NCBI RefSeq assembly: GCF_030296615.1
Contig: NZ_AP027732.1
Coordinates: 1,612,001-1,676,000, forward strand
Length of the DNA stretch: 64,000 bases
Direction of reading: 5' to 3'
DNA from: Frondihabitans sucicola
GTDB lineage: Bacteria > Actinomycetota > Actinomycetes > Actinomycetales > Microbacteriaceae
Positions 1 to 8,949 of this stretch are shown in pieces. Positions within the stretch are counted from its first letter, which is position 1, and every line of letters starts with the position of its first letter. The position numbers and the translations under genes are program-made. The notes under the pieces are model-generated. The model saw only the letters and a list, made by a program, of their open reading frames with translations. It was not told the origin of the DNA and did no database searches.

Positions 1-488
1 TCGGGAACGTCGGGGAGCGCCGAGACGGGGTTCACGCCCAGGTGGAGATAGCGGACGCCCGCCCGGGCGAGGAACGGGACGAGACCGATCGTGTGACCGG
101 GAACGTCGGTCATCTTGGCGGCGATCCTGGTGGTTCCGAAGCGTTCGTCGAGGCGCTTCGAGATCGACAGCGCGTACTCGACGAGGGGCCCGTCCATGAG
201 CTCCGTGTGCGTCGAGCAGGCGAGGGCGTGCCAGACGATCCGGCCGCCCGCGATCGCCTCCTCCATCCGCGCCACTCCGTGAGGGTCGGCTCGATCGAGA
301 AAGGCCTTCACGAGCCAGGATCCCGTCGTCCAGACGAACGAGGCGTCGGGCGACTCGGCGAGCTCCTCGGCCAGGTCGAGGGCACGCGGGATCCAGTGCT
401 CGACGTACTCGTCGAGTACGGCGTCCGCGCGCCCCGTGAACCCCAGATCGAGATGCGTCTTGAAGACGACGTGGACCGTCTCGATCAC
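1..488 (-). CDS. GH38-like (DUF5054-type) glycosidase, 3' end beyond the window
   Basis: The minus-strand reading frame runs from a GTG at 488 off the left edge, about 162 residues. The N-terminus carries THLDLGFTG, matching the metal-binding His-x-Asp strand of GH38 alpha-mannosidases. About 120 residues later, MTDVPGHT sits where GH38 enzymes place the nucleophile Asp. The downstream-neighbouring glycosidase has equivalent motifs, so the two look like paralogues. The GTG overlaps the TGA of that gene (GTGA), which points to translational coupling. The family name DUF5054 is from recall of its typical N-terminus; catalytic activity is inferred. No indel is seen in the visible part. Confidence 0.75.
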   Translation of the reverse strand, partial: MIETVHVVFKTHLDLGFTGRADAVLDEYVEHWIPRALDLAEELAESPDASFVWTTGSWLVKAFLDRADPHGVARMEEAIAGGRIVWHALACSTHTELMDGPLVEYALSISKRLDERFGTTRIAAKMTDVPGHTIGLVPFLARAGVRYLHLGVNPVSALPDVP

Positions 489-3400
489 GGAGTGGTGACC
501 TCCCGCCGGAGAGCGACGGCCGCGGTCTCGTAGGGGCGGAGCCGGATCGCGACCCGACGGCCGTCGACGGCGAGCGGCTCCCGCTCGTCTCCGAGGTAGG
601 TGCTCCGGGCGGCGGAGCCGATCTCGATTCCGAAGGTCAGCGTCGCGTCGATCTCCTCGCCGGCGAACGACTGCAGTCGGACGATCGACGCCGCGGGCCC
701 GTCGCCGGCCACGACCGACACCAGCTGCACGCGCTCGTCGTCGATCTCGACGAGCGACGCTTCGGCGGTGCCGTCGGCGGCGTGCCCGCGCGCCTCGGCC
801 ACGGCCACCGGGTGGACGACGTCGGCGCCGGTCGCGATCGCCGTCGCCTGGGTCGGTTCGTCCGCCGTCGCGCGCACGCCCACGGCGTAGGTGAACGTGG
901 CCGTGAACGCCTGCTCGATGGGGAAGTTCGTGTCCCAGACGTTGTTGTGGAACCACGAGAAGACGGTTGCCGGCTCGACCGGGCTCGTGCTCGCCGGGAA
1001 CGGGGAGTACGGAAGCGCGATGCTTCCGACCTGGACGAGCGGGGCGTCCTTCGTCACCCAGACGACCGCGTCGTCTCCATCGTCGATGGTCACCCAGTTG
1101 CGGACCGCGCGCATGTGCTGCGGCGCCCCGGGGATGTGGGCGATGCCGTCTCCGGTGACGCCGCCGGAGACCTCGAAGTGGACCACGGGGTCGGACGCCG
1201 CGAACGGGAACGCGAAGTAGCCGCTCTCTTTGATCAGGGTGGTCTTCTTGGTCACGCGGTTCTCGATCACGAGCCTCGGCGACCCGTGTCGAAGGCGCAG
1301 GGTGACCTCGACCCGGTCGACGCCGTTCGCCGTGTACTCGTAGACGAGCCGTTCCTCGACGGCGTCCCTCGCCCGCTCGACGACCACGGAGGGATTCGCG
1401 ACCGTCCGCGAAGCGAGCAGTTCGAGGCGGTCCGAGACGGAGAGCTTGTTGGCGAGGTGGTTGAAGCCGGCGCCCGACGACCCGTACTCGTCGTACAGGT
1501 AGGCGTTGAACCCCGCCACCGATGCGGAGTTGACCAGGTCGCGACCCGTGCGCTTCTCGACCAGGGACGAGATCGACGAGGTCTGCTCGTCGACGACCAC
1601 GCGCAGGTGCTCGTTCTCGAGCGTCAGGAGATCCTGTCGGGGCGTCGAGTGGAGCGAGAGCGACTCGGTCTCGGCGTCCGCGTCGGCGCGCGACACGTCG
1701 AGGCGTACGAATCCGAGCGCGGGAAGATCCGGCACGATCACGCTCGCCCATCGACCCGATTCGCGGTGCGGCTGATTGCCCTGGTCCTTGACGGAGTGGG
1801 GCAGGATCGCGCCGCTTCGGCCGTCTCGGACCACGAACCCGGTGTCGAGGGGGAGGTGCGCCTCCTTGACGAGGAGCTGGACGACGGCGTCGCGCCGCCG
1901 CCCCGTGGCGTTGGCGGCGACGTAGCTCGTCACGGAGTCGGGATCGGGCGAGACGCCCTCGGCCAGGTACGCCATCGCGTGCTCGCGGAACTCGAGGGCC
2001 CGCTGGTGGGCGGCGATTCCCTGGCCCACCTTCCACTGCCACTGCAGCTCGCCCGACTGGAAGCCCTCGTCGCCGTGCGTCCACGAATCGCCCGCGCCCC
2101 AGGTGTGCTCGTTGAACATCGAGATCGCGTCGTAGACCTCGCCGCTCTCCCGCCTGGCATCGGGGACGCCGGTGCCGCCCAGCCAGGCGGCCACCTCCGA
2201 GATCGAGGCGGCATCGGTCACGGCCGCCTGGCCCTGGCGGCTGAGCGCCAGCGGCACGGCGGCGGAGCCGACGCCCTCGACCCACCAGTCGCCCCAGTCG
2301 CCCTCGACCGTGATGAGTTCGTCGCCGTAGCGGCGTTCCGCCTCGGCGAAGAAGTCCTCGTTGCGGGAGACGCGCAGCGTGGGCGACGTCCAGTTCTCGT
2401 TCCAGCGCCTGACCAGCTCGGAGACGTGGAGACGCGCCGGCCCGTTGTCGCCCATGAAGCCCTGGGTGCGCAGATGCAGGACGTCCCACGGGTAGCCGTC
2501 GCGGCCCTCCGCGGTCTCGCCGTGGGCGCCGAAGATGCCAGGGGGTACGGGTAGCCGCGAGTGGCCAGGGCCTGCAGGTAGGCCGGGAAGAGGGCGTCGA
2601 CCTCTTCGTAGCCTTCCGTGAAGCCGACGTTCGGCCCCTCCATGTAGGCGAGCCCGTGGGGGAGTCCGTCATCCAGACGATCACCGAGTTGCCGGCCGGG
2701 GTCTTCCAGCGGAACATCCGAGGCAGGTTCAGAGCACCCGACGTGTGCGGCTGCGACCGGCCCGCCCAGTTGTGCGCCACGGCGAGGTACTTCACCCCGA
2801 CGTCGCTGAGAGCATCGGGGAGACCGGCCACCTGACCGGGGACGTCCGTCTGCATGGCGGTCGTGAAGTCGATTCCGTAGGTGTCCCGGATCCTGCGCGC
2901 CTCCCGAAGCAGCTCGTGCAACTCGTCCGTCGAGCAGGTGTCGGTGTGGAGGTTGTAGGGCATGGCGCTGAGACCGATCGAGCCGTCTTTCACCAGCTGG
3001 ACGAACTCGTCGATCCGGCTCGCGGGTCGGTGCTTCTCCCAGTCGCTGAAGGCCCAGAGCGCTTCGGCGTTCCAGCGGAAGCGGGACTCCTCGGGCCAGT
3101 CGGCCGTCGTCTCGGCGAGGTCCATGGCCGTGTCGAGATAGGAGCGCTGCTGCGCGATCACGGACGCTTGCGGGTCCGTGTAGCCGAAGTCGAAGTGGGA
3201 GTGGTGGACGATGTGGACCGACCACGCGCGCTGCGGCGTGAGAACGAAGTCGATTTGCTCGTCGCCGAAGGCGGAAGGACGAGGAGGCGGGAGTGTCGGT
3301 GTCGACGACCCGGATCAGCAGACGGAGCGACTCCGCGTCGGGAGCGTCGCTCAGGCCGGCGACCCGGTCGGAGCCGTCGACCAGGACGCGAGGGTGCCCG

Positions 3401-3635
3401 CGCTGGTCGCGCTCGCGGCATCGTCGAACAGGATCCGGACGGCCTGCACCTCGACGCCGTCGAGCGTCTTCCGCAGGGGCTCGGGAAGAATGCGGACGCG
3501 GTGGCCGCCGATGGCGCCCTCCGAGGAGATGGCCCGCTCGATCAGGCCTCGGCGGGCGGCCGGGCGACTCCACGGCTCGTTGGCGATCAGCGCCGGGCGA
3601 GGAGTGGTCGGACTGTCGTTCCGTGATTCAGGCAC
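485..3635 (-). CDS. GH38-family alpha-mannosidase-like glycosidase, frameshifted
   Basis: A protein of about 1050 residues is recovered once four indels are allowed: a one-base loss near 3405, an apparent one-base gain near 3276, and one-base losses near 2667 and 2545. The GTG start at 3635 is chosen for the GAAGGGG ribosome site just upstream. SHFDFGYTD near the middle of the N-terminal half is the GH38-like metal motif, and TDVPGQ is the likely nucleophile segment. The C-terminal 650 residues, uninterrupted, match the beta-rich GH38 C-terminal region. A LacI-type operator lies 25 bases upstream, and the gene is divergent from the LacI regulator. It probably removes mannose from oligosaccharides imported by the transporter at 8950-11945. 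Substrate linkage is not visible. Confidence 0.75.
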
Positions 3636-3660
3636 GCGGGCCCCTTCGATCGTCGTTGAT

Positions 3661-3676
3661 TTGATAACGTTACCAA
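3661..3676. promoter_or_regulatory. LacI-type operator 1 (mannoside regulon)
   Basis: TTGATAACGTTACCAA is a near-perfect 16-bp palindrome centred on CG, the usual form of LacI-family operators. It lies between the divergent GH38 gene and the LacI regulator gene, so one site could control both. The same word recurs at 4869, 7757 and 8866. Confidence 0.8.
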
Positions 3677-3759
3677 GAGACGGTAGCACCGAGTCGCCGC
3701 GTCCGCCACGGTGAGCCGCCACGAAGTCACCCGCCCTCGCGTCCTGTATACCTGAGGTC

Positions 3760-4816
3760 ATGGCGAGTGCGGAGGGGAGAAGGCTCCGGCCCGTCGATCC
3801 GGTTCGGCGCCCACCGTGAAGGACATCGCGAAGGCCGCCGACGTCAGTCCGATGACCGTGTCCCGCGTCCTCTCCGGCGGCAAGAACGTCCGCCCGCAGG
3901 TGCGCGAACACGTCGAGAGGGTCATCGCCGAGGTCGGATACCACCGCAACGAGAATGCCAGGCGCCTGCGCCAGGGAGAGCGTTCCGGCCTGATCGGCGT
4001 GCTCATCACGAACATCGGCAACCCCTACTACGCCGGCATGCTGCAGGGCGTCGAGCGCGTCGTCGCCGCGACCGGGCGCCGGGTCATGGTGGGCGTGACG
4101 AACGAAGACGCCGACCTCGAGAAACAACTCGTCCTGGACTTCCTCGGCCGGCAGGTCGAAGGGCTCATCGTCGTCCCGGTCGGTCACGATCCCGTGCGCT
4201 TCGCCCCGGAGCGTCTCGGGGTGTACCGCTCGTGCTCGCGTCCCGATCGTTCGACGGCGCGCTCGCCGACGCGGTGCTGCTCGACGACGTCCGCGGCGCC
4301 CACGACGCGACTCGCGCGATGCTCGACGAGGGTCACCGCCGCATCGCCTTCCTCGGAAACCGGGTCTCCGTCGCGACGGGGCGCCGCCGCTTCGACGGGT
4401 TCGAAGCGGCGCATCGCGAGCTCGGGCTCGAGCCGGCTGCCGACCTCGTCCGGCTCGGGCAGCAGGACGCCGACTCCGCCGAGCAGGCCATGGACGACCT
4501 CCTCGCTCTCGCCGACCCGCCGACGGCGGTCTTCGCGGCGAACAACCGCAACAGCGTCGGTGTGATCAGGTCGATGAACCGTCGCCGCACGGCGGCCCGG
4601 CGCGACGAGCGCGAACTCCCGTCCCTGCGACTGTTCGGCTTCGACTCGTTCGAGTTCGCCGACATGTCGCCCATCCCGCTCTCGATCGTCGACCACGATC
4701 CCTCCGAGTTGGGCCGGATCGCCGCGGGGCTGCTGTTCGATCGACTCGAGGGGCGGGAGCAGGGCGCCGCGCCGCGCCTCGTCGAGCTCCCGGTCCGTCT
4801 CGTCGACTTCTCCTGA
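3760..4816 (+). CDS. LacI-family transcriptional regulator, frameshifted
   Basis: An ATG at 3760 with GAGG four bases upstream starts the best model, about 352 residues after restoring one base near 3785 and one near 4215 (GGGGTG-TACC, probably GGGGTGGTACC). The N-terminal helix-turn-helix begins VKDIAKAADVSPMTVSRVL, the classic LacI signature. The periplasmic-binding-like effector domain follows, and its C-terminal part (FGFDSFEFADM, SIVDHDP) is in the third frame. If the first indel were real, a GTG at 3816 would still give the complete DNA-binding domain. Position at the centre of the mannoside genes and the repeated palindrome around it make it the likely repressor of the locus. Confidence 0.85.
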
Positions 4817-4868
4817 CGTCGGGCCGACCTGGAGGCGTGCGTCTCGGTGTGGTTCCCTCTTCCGGGAT

Positions 4869-4884
4869 CTGATAACGTTACCAA
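4869..4884. promoter_or_regulatory. LacI-type operator 2, upstream of manA
   Basis: CTGATAACGTTACCAA shares 15 of 16 positions with operator 1 and lies 75 bases before the manA start. It places manA under the neighbouring LacI regulator. Confidence 0.8.
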
Positions 4885-4958
4885 CCGGTGGGTGGATCAG
4901 TCCGCCACCGGGGTGCTTCAGCGAAGGTGCGGAGCAGCTCGCCCGCGAAAGGAAAAAC

Positions 4959-6740
4959 ATGTCGAAGTACCTGCCGAAGGGGATCGTCCGAGGTGCGTAC
5001 GACAAGGCTCCCTCCGTCGCGGTGGGCGACGGGCATCCGGCCTGGAGCGGGAGCGGCGCCTGGGCGCGGCTCGCCGAGGAGGCGACCCCGGGGCGGGTCG
5101 TCGCGATCGACACCTACCCGGGCTCCGATCTCCCCGGCCTCCAGCGCGAGCTTCGGCGGGCGGCCCCCGCAGCGCTCGTCATCGACGTCGAGGACGCGGC
5201 CGCGCTCGCCCCGGAGGCGATCGAGTCGCTCATCGCCGACAACCTGACCGACGACCGCGTCTTCGGCGTGCTCGACCATCGCGTGCTCGGCGACTTCTAC
5301 GATTCCGAGCGCCTCCGGCGGGTCGCCGAGCTCGTCCGCTCGACGGACGCGCCCGTGATCCTGATCGGCTGGGGAGCCACGCTCGTCCCGGTCGAGCAGG
5401 ATCTCGTCGTCCTGGCCGATCTCGCCCGCTGGGAGATCCAGAAGCGCCAGCGCGCGGGGGCGCCCAACTGGCGGGCCGGCAACGGCTCCGACGATCAGCT
5501 CCGCAAGGTGAAGCGCGGATTCTTTGTCGAGTGGCGCGTCGCCGATCGCCACAAGCGCCCTCTCTTCGATCGCGTCGACTACGTCCTCGACGCGAACGCG
5601 TCGATGCGGGAGGCGAAGCTCATCACCGGCGACACGTTCCGCAGAGGTCTCGAGATCGCCGCGACGAGGCCGTTCCGGGTCGTCCCGTTCTTCGACCCCG
5701 GCGTCTGGGGCGGGCAGTGGATGAAAGACGTCTTCGAACTCGGCGACGAGGAGAACTACGCCTGGTGTTTCGACTGCGTTCCGGAGGAGAACAGTCTCCT
5801 TCTCGACGTGGGCGGCACCGTCGTCGAGCTGCCGTCGCTCGACCTCGTCTTCCGGCACCCGCGCGAGCTGCTGGGTGAGAAGACCTTCGCGCGGTTCGGC
5901 GCCGAGTTCCCGATCCGGTTCGACTTCCTCGACACCATGGCCGGAGGCAACCTCTCCCTGCAGGTGCATCCGCTGACCGACTACATCCAGAACGCCTTCG
6001 GCATGACGTACACCCAGGACGAGAGCTACTACCTCCTCGACGCCGGTGACGATGCCGTCGTCTACCTCGGTCTGAAAGACGGTGTCGATCCCGCCGCGAT
6101 GGAGCAGGCGCTCCGGACCGCGACAACGGGCGCGGCTCCCTTCGAGGCCGACGACTTCGTGAACGCGTACCCCGCGAAGAAGCACGACCACTTCCTCATC
6201 CCCGCCGGGACGGTGCACTGCTCGGGGGCGGACTCCATGGTGCTCGAGATCTCGGCGACGCCGTACCTGTTCACCTTCAAGATGTGGGACTGGGGGAGAG
6301 TCGGTCTCGACGGCATTCCGCGCCCGATCCACCTCGACCACGCGGTCGCCAACATCCAGTGGGCGCGTGACTCCGAGTGGACCAGGGCGAACCTCGTCGA
6401 CCAGGTCACCGAGGTCGCGCGGGGCGACGGCTGGGTCGAGGAGCAGACCGGTCTGCACGAGTTCGAGTTCATCGAGGTGCGGCGGCACTGGTTCGACGCT
6501 GCCGTCGACCACGACACGGCGGGCACCGTCAACGTTCTCAACCTCGTCGAGGGCGCCGAGGCCAAGGTCGAGAGCCCCGACGGTGCCTTCGAGCCGTTCG
6601 TCGTGCACTACGCCGAGACGTTCATCGTGCCGGCCGCGGTGGGCCGCTACCGCATCAGCCCCCACGGCGCCGGCGTCGGTCAGCGGCTCGGCACCGTGAA
6701 GGCCTTCGTCCGAGGGACGGAGCGCGCGACCGACGGCTAG
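4959..6740 (+). CDS. manA: Class I mannose-6-phosphate isomerase, long form
   Basis: The 593-residue product interconverts mannose 6-phosphate and fructose 6-phosphate in the cytoplasm. Zinc ligands of the type I phosphomannose isomerase cupin are visible: LSLQVHP at 332-338 (Q335, H337), the acidic DESYYLL segment about 20-30 residues later, and HDHFLIPAGTVHCSG at 409-423. Common ManA proteins are about 400 residues; here an extra N-terminal stretch of about 250 residues precedes the cupin. That stretch reads like an alpha/beta nucleotide-kinase-like fold but has no P-loop, and its role is unknown. AAAGGA at 4948 sets the ATG start. Operator 2 precedes it, and it is convergent with the sugar kinase. 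Confidence 0.88.
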   Translation: MSKYLPKGIVRGAYDKAPSVAVGDGHPAWSGSGAWARLAEEATPGRVVAIDTYPGSDLPGLQRELRRAAPAALVIDVEDAAALAPEAIESLIADNLTDDRVFGVLDHRVLGDFYDSERLRRVAELVRSTDAPVILIGWGATLVPVEQDLVVLADLARWEIQKRQRAGAPNWRAGNGSDDQLRKVKRGFFVEWRVADRHKRPLFDRVDYVLDANASMREAKLITGDTFRRGLEIAATRPFRVVPFFDPGVWGGQWMKDVFELGDEENYAWCFDCVPEENSLLLDVGGTVVELPSLDLVFRHPRELLGEKTFARFGAEFPIRFDFLDTMAGGNLSLQVHPLTDYIQNAFGMTYTQDESYYLLDAGDDAVVYLGLKDGVDPAAMEQALRTATTGAAPFEADDFVNAYPAKKHDHFLIPAGTVHCSGADSMVLEISATPYLFTFKMWDWGRVGLDGIPRPIHLDHAVANIQWARDSEWTRANLVDQVTEVARGDGWVEEQTGLHEFEFIEVRRHWFDAAVDHDTAGTVNVLNLVEGAEAKVESPDGAFEPFVVHYAETFIVPAAVGRYRISPHGAGVGQRLGTVKAFVRGTERATDG

Positions 6741-6795
6741 GGTGTGTCTTCCACTTCACCGCGGGCCGTGTGTGGCCAATCGGGAGACACACCCT
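6739..6795. terminator. Bidirectional hairpin between convergent genes
   Basis: AGGGTGTGTCT (6739-6749) and AGACACACCCT (6785-6795) are perfect 11-base inverted arms. The arms overlap the stop codons of both manA and the kinase. There is no T-run, so termination is inferred from position and symmetry. Confidence 0.6.
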
Positions 6796-7708
6796 AACCC
6801 TGCGCGCGCCGCGCCCACTCGGCGGCGCCGAGAAGGGGCGCGTCGTCGAGCAGCCGACTCGGCCGCACCTCGAGAGCCCGCCCCGAGAGCGACTCGGTGA
6901 GACCCGCGTGCAGGGCGCCCTCCAGCAGCGACCAGGATCTCGACATGGCGCCGCCGACGACGAGCACGGAGGCCCCGAAGCGCGCCAGCCAGGGACCGAT
7001 CGTGCGGCCCAGGGCGTCCATCGGCGCGGTGAACGCCGCCGCTGCCGCCGCATCGCCCGCGCGAGCGCGCTGCGCGATCTCGGCGACGCCGATGTCCTCG
7101 CCCGACCGCGCGGCGTAGCCCGCCCGGATGGCTCGCGTCGAGACCGTCTCCTCGAGGGGCTTCCCGTCGAATGCGAGCGTGTAGGCGCCTCCGTCGAGCG
7201 GGACGTCGTCACCGTCGTCCACGGCGACGCCCTCCCGGACGAAGGCCGACCCGACCCCGGTCCCCAGCGTCACGCAGACCAGCCGGTCGGGCCGGGGACC
7301 GGCGTGTCCGAACGCCCACTCACCGATCCCGTAGGCGTCGGCGTCGTTGAGGAAGCCGACGCCGTCCGGCCGGGTGCCGAGGCGGTCCGCGAGGGCGCCT
7401 CGCAGGTCGAGCCCCGCGATGGCGCCGAACTTGCCGATCCCCTCGAACGACCCGGTGCCGAGGGGGTAGTCGAACGGCCCGGGCATCGCGACGGACCACG
7501 GGGCGTCGCCGATCGCGAGCGGGCGGGCGGCGGCCTCCAGGGTGTCGAGGATCTCGGCCCGGCTGCCCAGCGAGTCGAGCTCCACATCGTTCCGCTGCAG
7601 GATCTCGGCGCGACCGGACGAGAGCGCGACCCGGGCCGCGGTCACGTGGCTACCGCCGACGTCCATCACGAGCTGCGAGGAATCGGCCGGGTGGAGGTCG
7701 GGGATCAT
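6794..7708 (-). CDS. ROK-family sugar kinase
   Basis: The 304-residue protein begins at an ATG at 7708 with GGAG about eight bases upstream. DVGGSHVTAARV near the N-terminus is the phosphate-1 ATP loop, FLNDADAYGIGEW is the ROK sugar and catalytic segment, and VTLGTGVGSAF is the phosphate-2 loop. The cysteine-rich zinc motif of many ROK kinases is absent. It most likely phosphorylates a hexose, plausibly mannose, to feed ManA. That substrate is inferred from neighbours; ROK members also include glucokinases, fructokinases and N-acetylmannosamine kinases. Operator 3 lies 49 bases upstream, shared with the divergent oxidoreductase gene. Confidence 0.8.
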   Translation of the reverse strand: MIPDLHPADSSQLVMDVGGSHVTAARVALSSGRAEILQRNDVELDSLGSRAEILDTLEAAARPLAIGDAPWSVAMPGPFDYPLGTGSFEGIGKFGAIAGLDLRGALADRLGTRPDGVGFLNDADAYGIGEWAFGHAGPRPDRLVCVTLGTGVGSAFVREGVAVDDGDDVPLDGGAYTLAFDGKPLEETVSTRAIRAGYAARSGEDIGVAEIAQRARAGDAAAAAAFTAPMDALGRTIGPWLARFGASVLVVGGAMSRSWSLLEGALHAGLTESLSGRALEVRPSRLLDDAPLLGAAEWARRAQG

Positions 7709-7756
7709 GTCGTGGCTCCGTCGTCGTGGACCTGTCACTGGAGGATGTTCCGGGCC

Positions 7757-7772
7757 AGGATATCGTTACCAA
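7757..7772. promoter_or_regulatory. LacI-type operator 3
   Basis: AGGATATCGTTACCAA matches operator 1 at 13 of 16 positions and sits between the divergent ROK kinase and oxidoreductase genes, so it can serve both. Confidence 0.7.
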
Positions 7773-7815
7773 GACAGTCGTGGCCTCGGAGCCGCGCACA
7801 CCGAGGAGCATCGCC

Positions 7816-8808
7816 GTGGTGGAGAACCCCGTCAGCGTCCTGAGGATCGGGATCCTCGGCGCGTCGTCCATAGCCCCGTCGGCCATCGTCGAGCCCGCAG
7901 CGCGACGAACCGACGTCGAGGTGGTGGCGGTGGCGGCGCGGAGGCCGGGCGCGGCCCGCAGTTTCGCCGAGCGGTGGCGGATACCGCGAGCCGAGGGGTC
8001 CTACGAGGCCGTGCTCGACGATCCTGCGATCGACGTCGTGTACGTGTCGCTGGCCGCGAGCGATCACGCCCGCTGGACCATCGCGGCCCTCGAGGCAGGC
8101 AAGGACGTCCTCTGCGAGAAGCCCGCCTCTCCGTCGGCGCAGGAGGCGCTGGAGATGGTCGGGGCTGCCGAGAGGGCCGGCCGCCTGCTCGTCGAGGCGT
8201 TCCACTACCGCTGGCACCCGCTCTTCGCCCGCGTTCGGGAGATCGTCTCGGCCGACTCCTTCGGCTCGATCGAGTCGATGACGAGCGCCGTCATCGGCCG
8301 CCGGCCGTTCGTCGGCGGATCCGTCCTGCACGACCCTGCCCTGGGCGGCGGGGTCCTGCGGCACTCGGGCTGTTACGCCGTGCACTGGATGCGCCTGCTG
8401 GCGGCCGGCGAGCCTCGGGTCACCGGGTTCGCCCAGCAGAAGGGCCCCCTCGGCGCGGACGCATCGTCTGTCCTGGACCTGACGTTCCCGGGCGATGCCC
8501 GTGGCCGGATCACGAGTTCGTTCGAGCGCGACCGCACCGATGACGATCCGCCCGACCTCGTCGTCGAATCGGCGACGAGCAGGATCGACGTGCGCGGCCT
8601 GATCTCCCCGCACCACGGGCACTCGGTGCGGCTCGAGCGTGAGGGAGCCGCCTCCGAATCCTTCACCGTCGGAGGTCGGACGAGCTATGACCACCAGCTC
8701 GACGCGCTCGTGGCGGCCCGCGCGGATCCGGGTGCAGCCGCTCTGTTCGCCCGCGACCTCGTCGCGCAGGCGGCGGTCCTCGGCGCCGCCTACGCGCGCT
8801 CCGCCTGA
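7816..8808 (+). CDS. Gfo/Idh/MocA-family oxidoreductase
   Basis: The 330-residue product starts at GTG 7816, with GAGGAG seven bases upstream; an upstream in-frame start would run through the operator. GILGASSIA near the N-terminus is the Rossmann NAD(P)-binding loop, and CEKPAS near residue 100 is the family EKP signature. FHYRWHP follows in the usual place. Family members oxidise or reduce sugars and cyclitols, and some act as glycosidases. Here the substrate is presumably a mannose-derived sugar, from context alone. Gene and frame are intact. Confidence 0.82.
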   Translation: MVENPVSVLRIGILGASSIAPSAIVEPAARRTDVEVVAVAARRPGAARSFAERWRIPRAEGSYEAVLDDPAIDVVYVSLAASDHARWTIAALEAGKDVLCEKPASPSAQEALEMVGAAERAGRLLVEAFHYRWHPLFARVREIVSADSFGSIESMTSAVIGRRPFVGGSVLHDPALGGGVLRHSGCYAVHWMRLLAAGEPRVTGFAQQKGPLGADASSVLDLTFPGDARGRITSSFERDRTDDDPPDLVVESATSRIDVRGLISPHHGHSVRLEREGAASESFTVGGRTSYDHQLDALVAARADPGAAALFARDLVAQAAVLGAAYARSA

Positions 8809-8829
8809 CGCCGAGGATCGCGCCGCTTC

Positions 8830-8858
8830 TTGTCACGGGTCAGACGCCGTGTTACTGT
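8830..8858 (+). promoter_or_regulatory. Sigma-70-type promoter for the sugar ABC operon
   Basis: TTGTCA (8830-8835) and TACTGT (8853-8858) are separated by 17 bases. Operator 4 starts eight bases after the -10 box and covers the expected start point, so bound LacI would block transcription. Confidence 0.65.
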
Positions 8859-8865
8859 TCCTGAG

Positions 8866-8881
8866 TTGGTAACGATACCAA
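8866..8881. promoter_or_regulatory. LacI-type operator 4
   Basis: TTGGTAACGATACCAA is the most symmetric copy of the locus palindrome. It overlaps the predicted transcription start of the transporter operon. Confidence 0.82.
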
Positions 8882-8949
8882 CACCTCGCACCGATCAGCG
8901 AAGCGCTGGTCAGATCGACTCGCCCAAGTCGAGAACAAAGGAGTTCAGC

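Noticed and set aside
782..2554. Long open frame antisense to the GH38 gene, and many similar long antisense frames across the window
   Set aside because: High G+C makes stop codons rare in all frames. These frames are rich in Arg, Pro and Ser, have no domain and mirror real genes.
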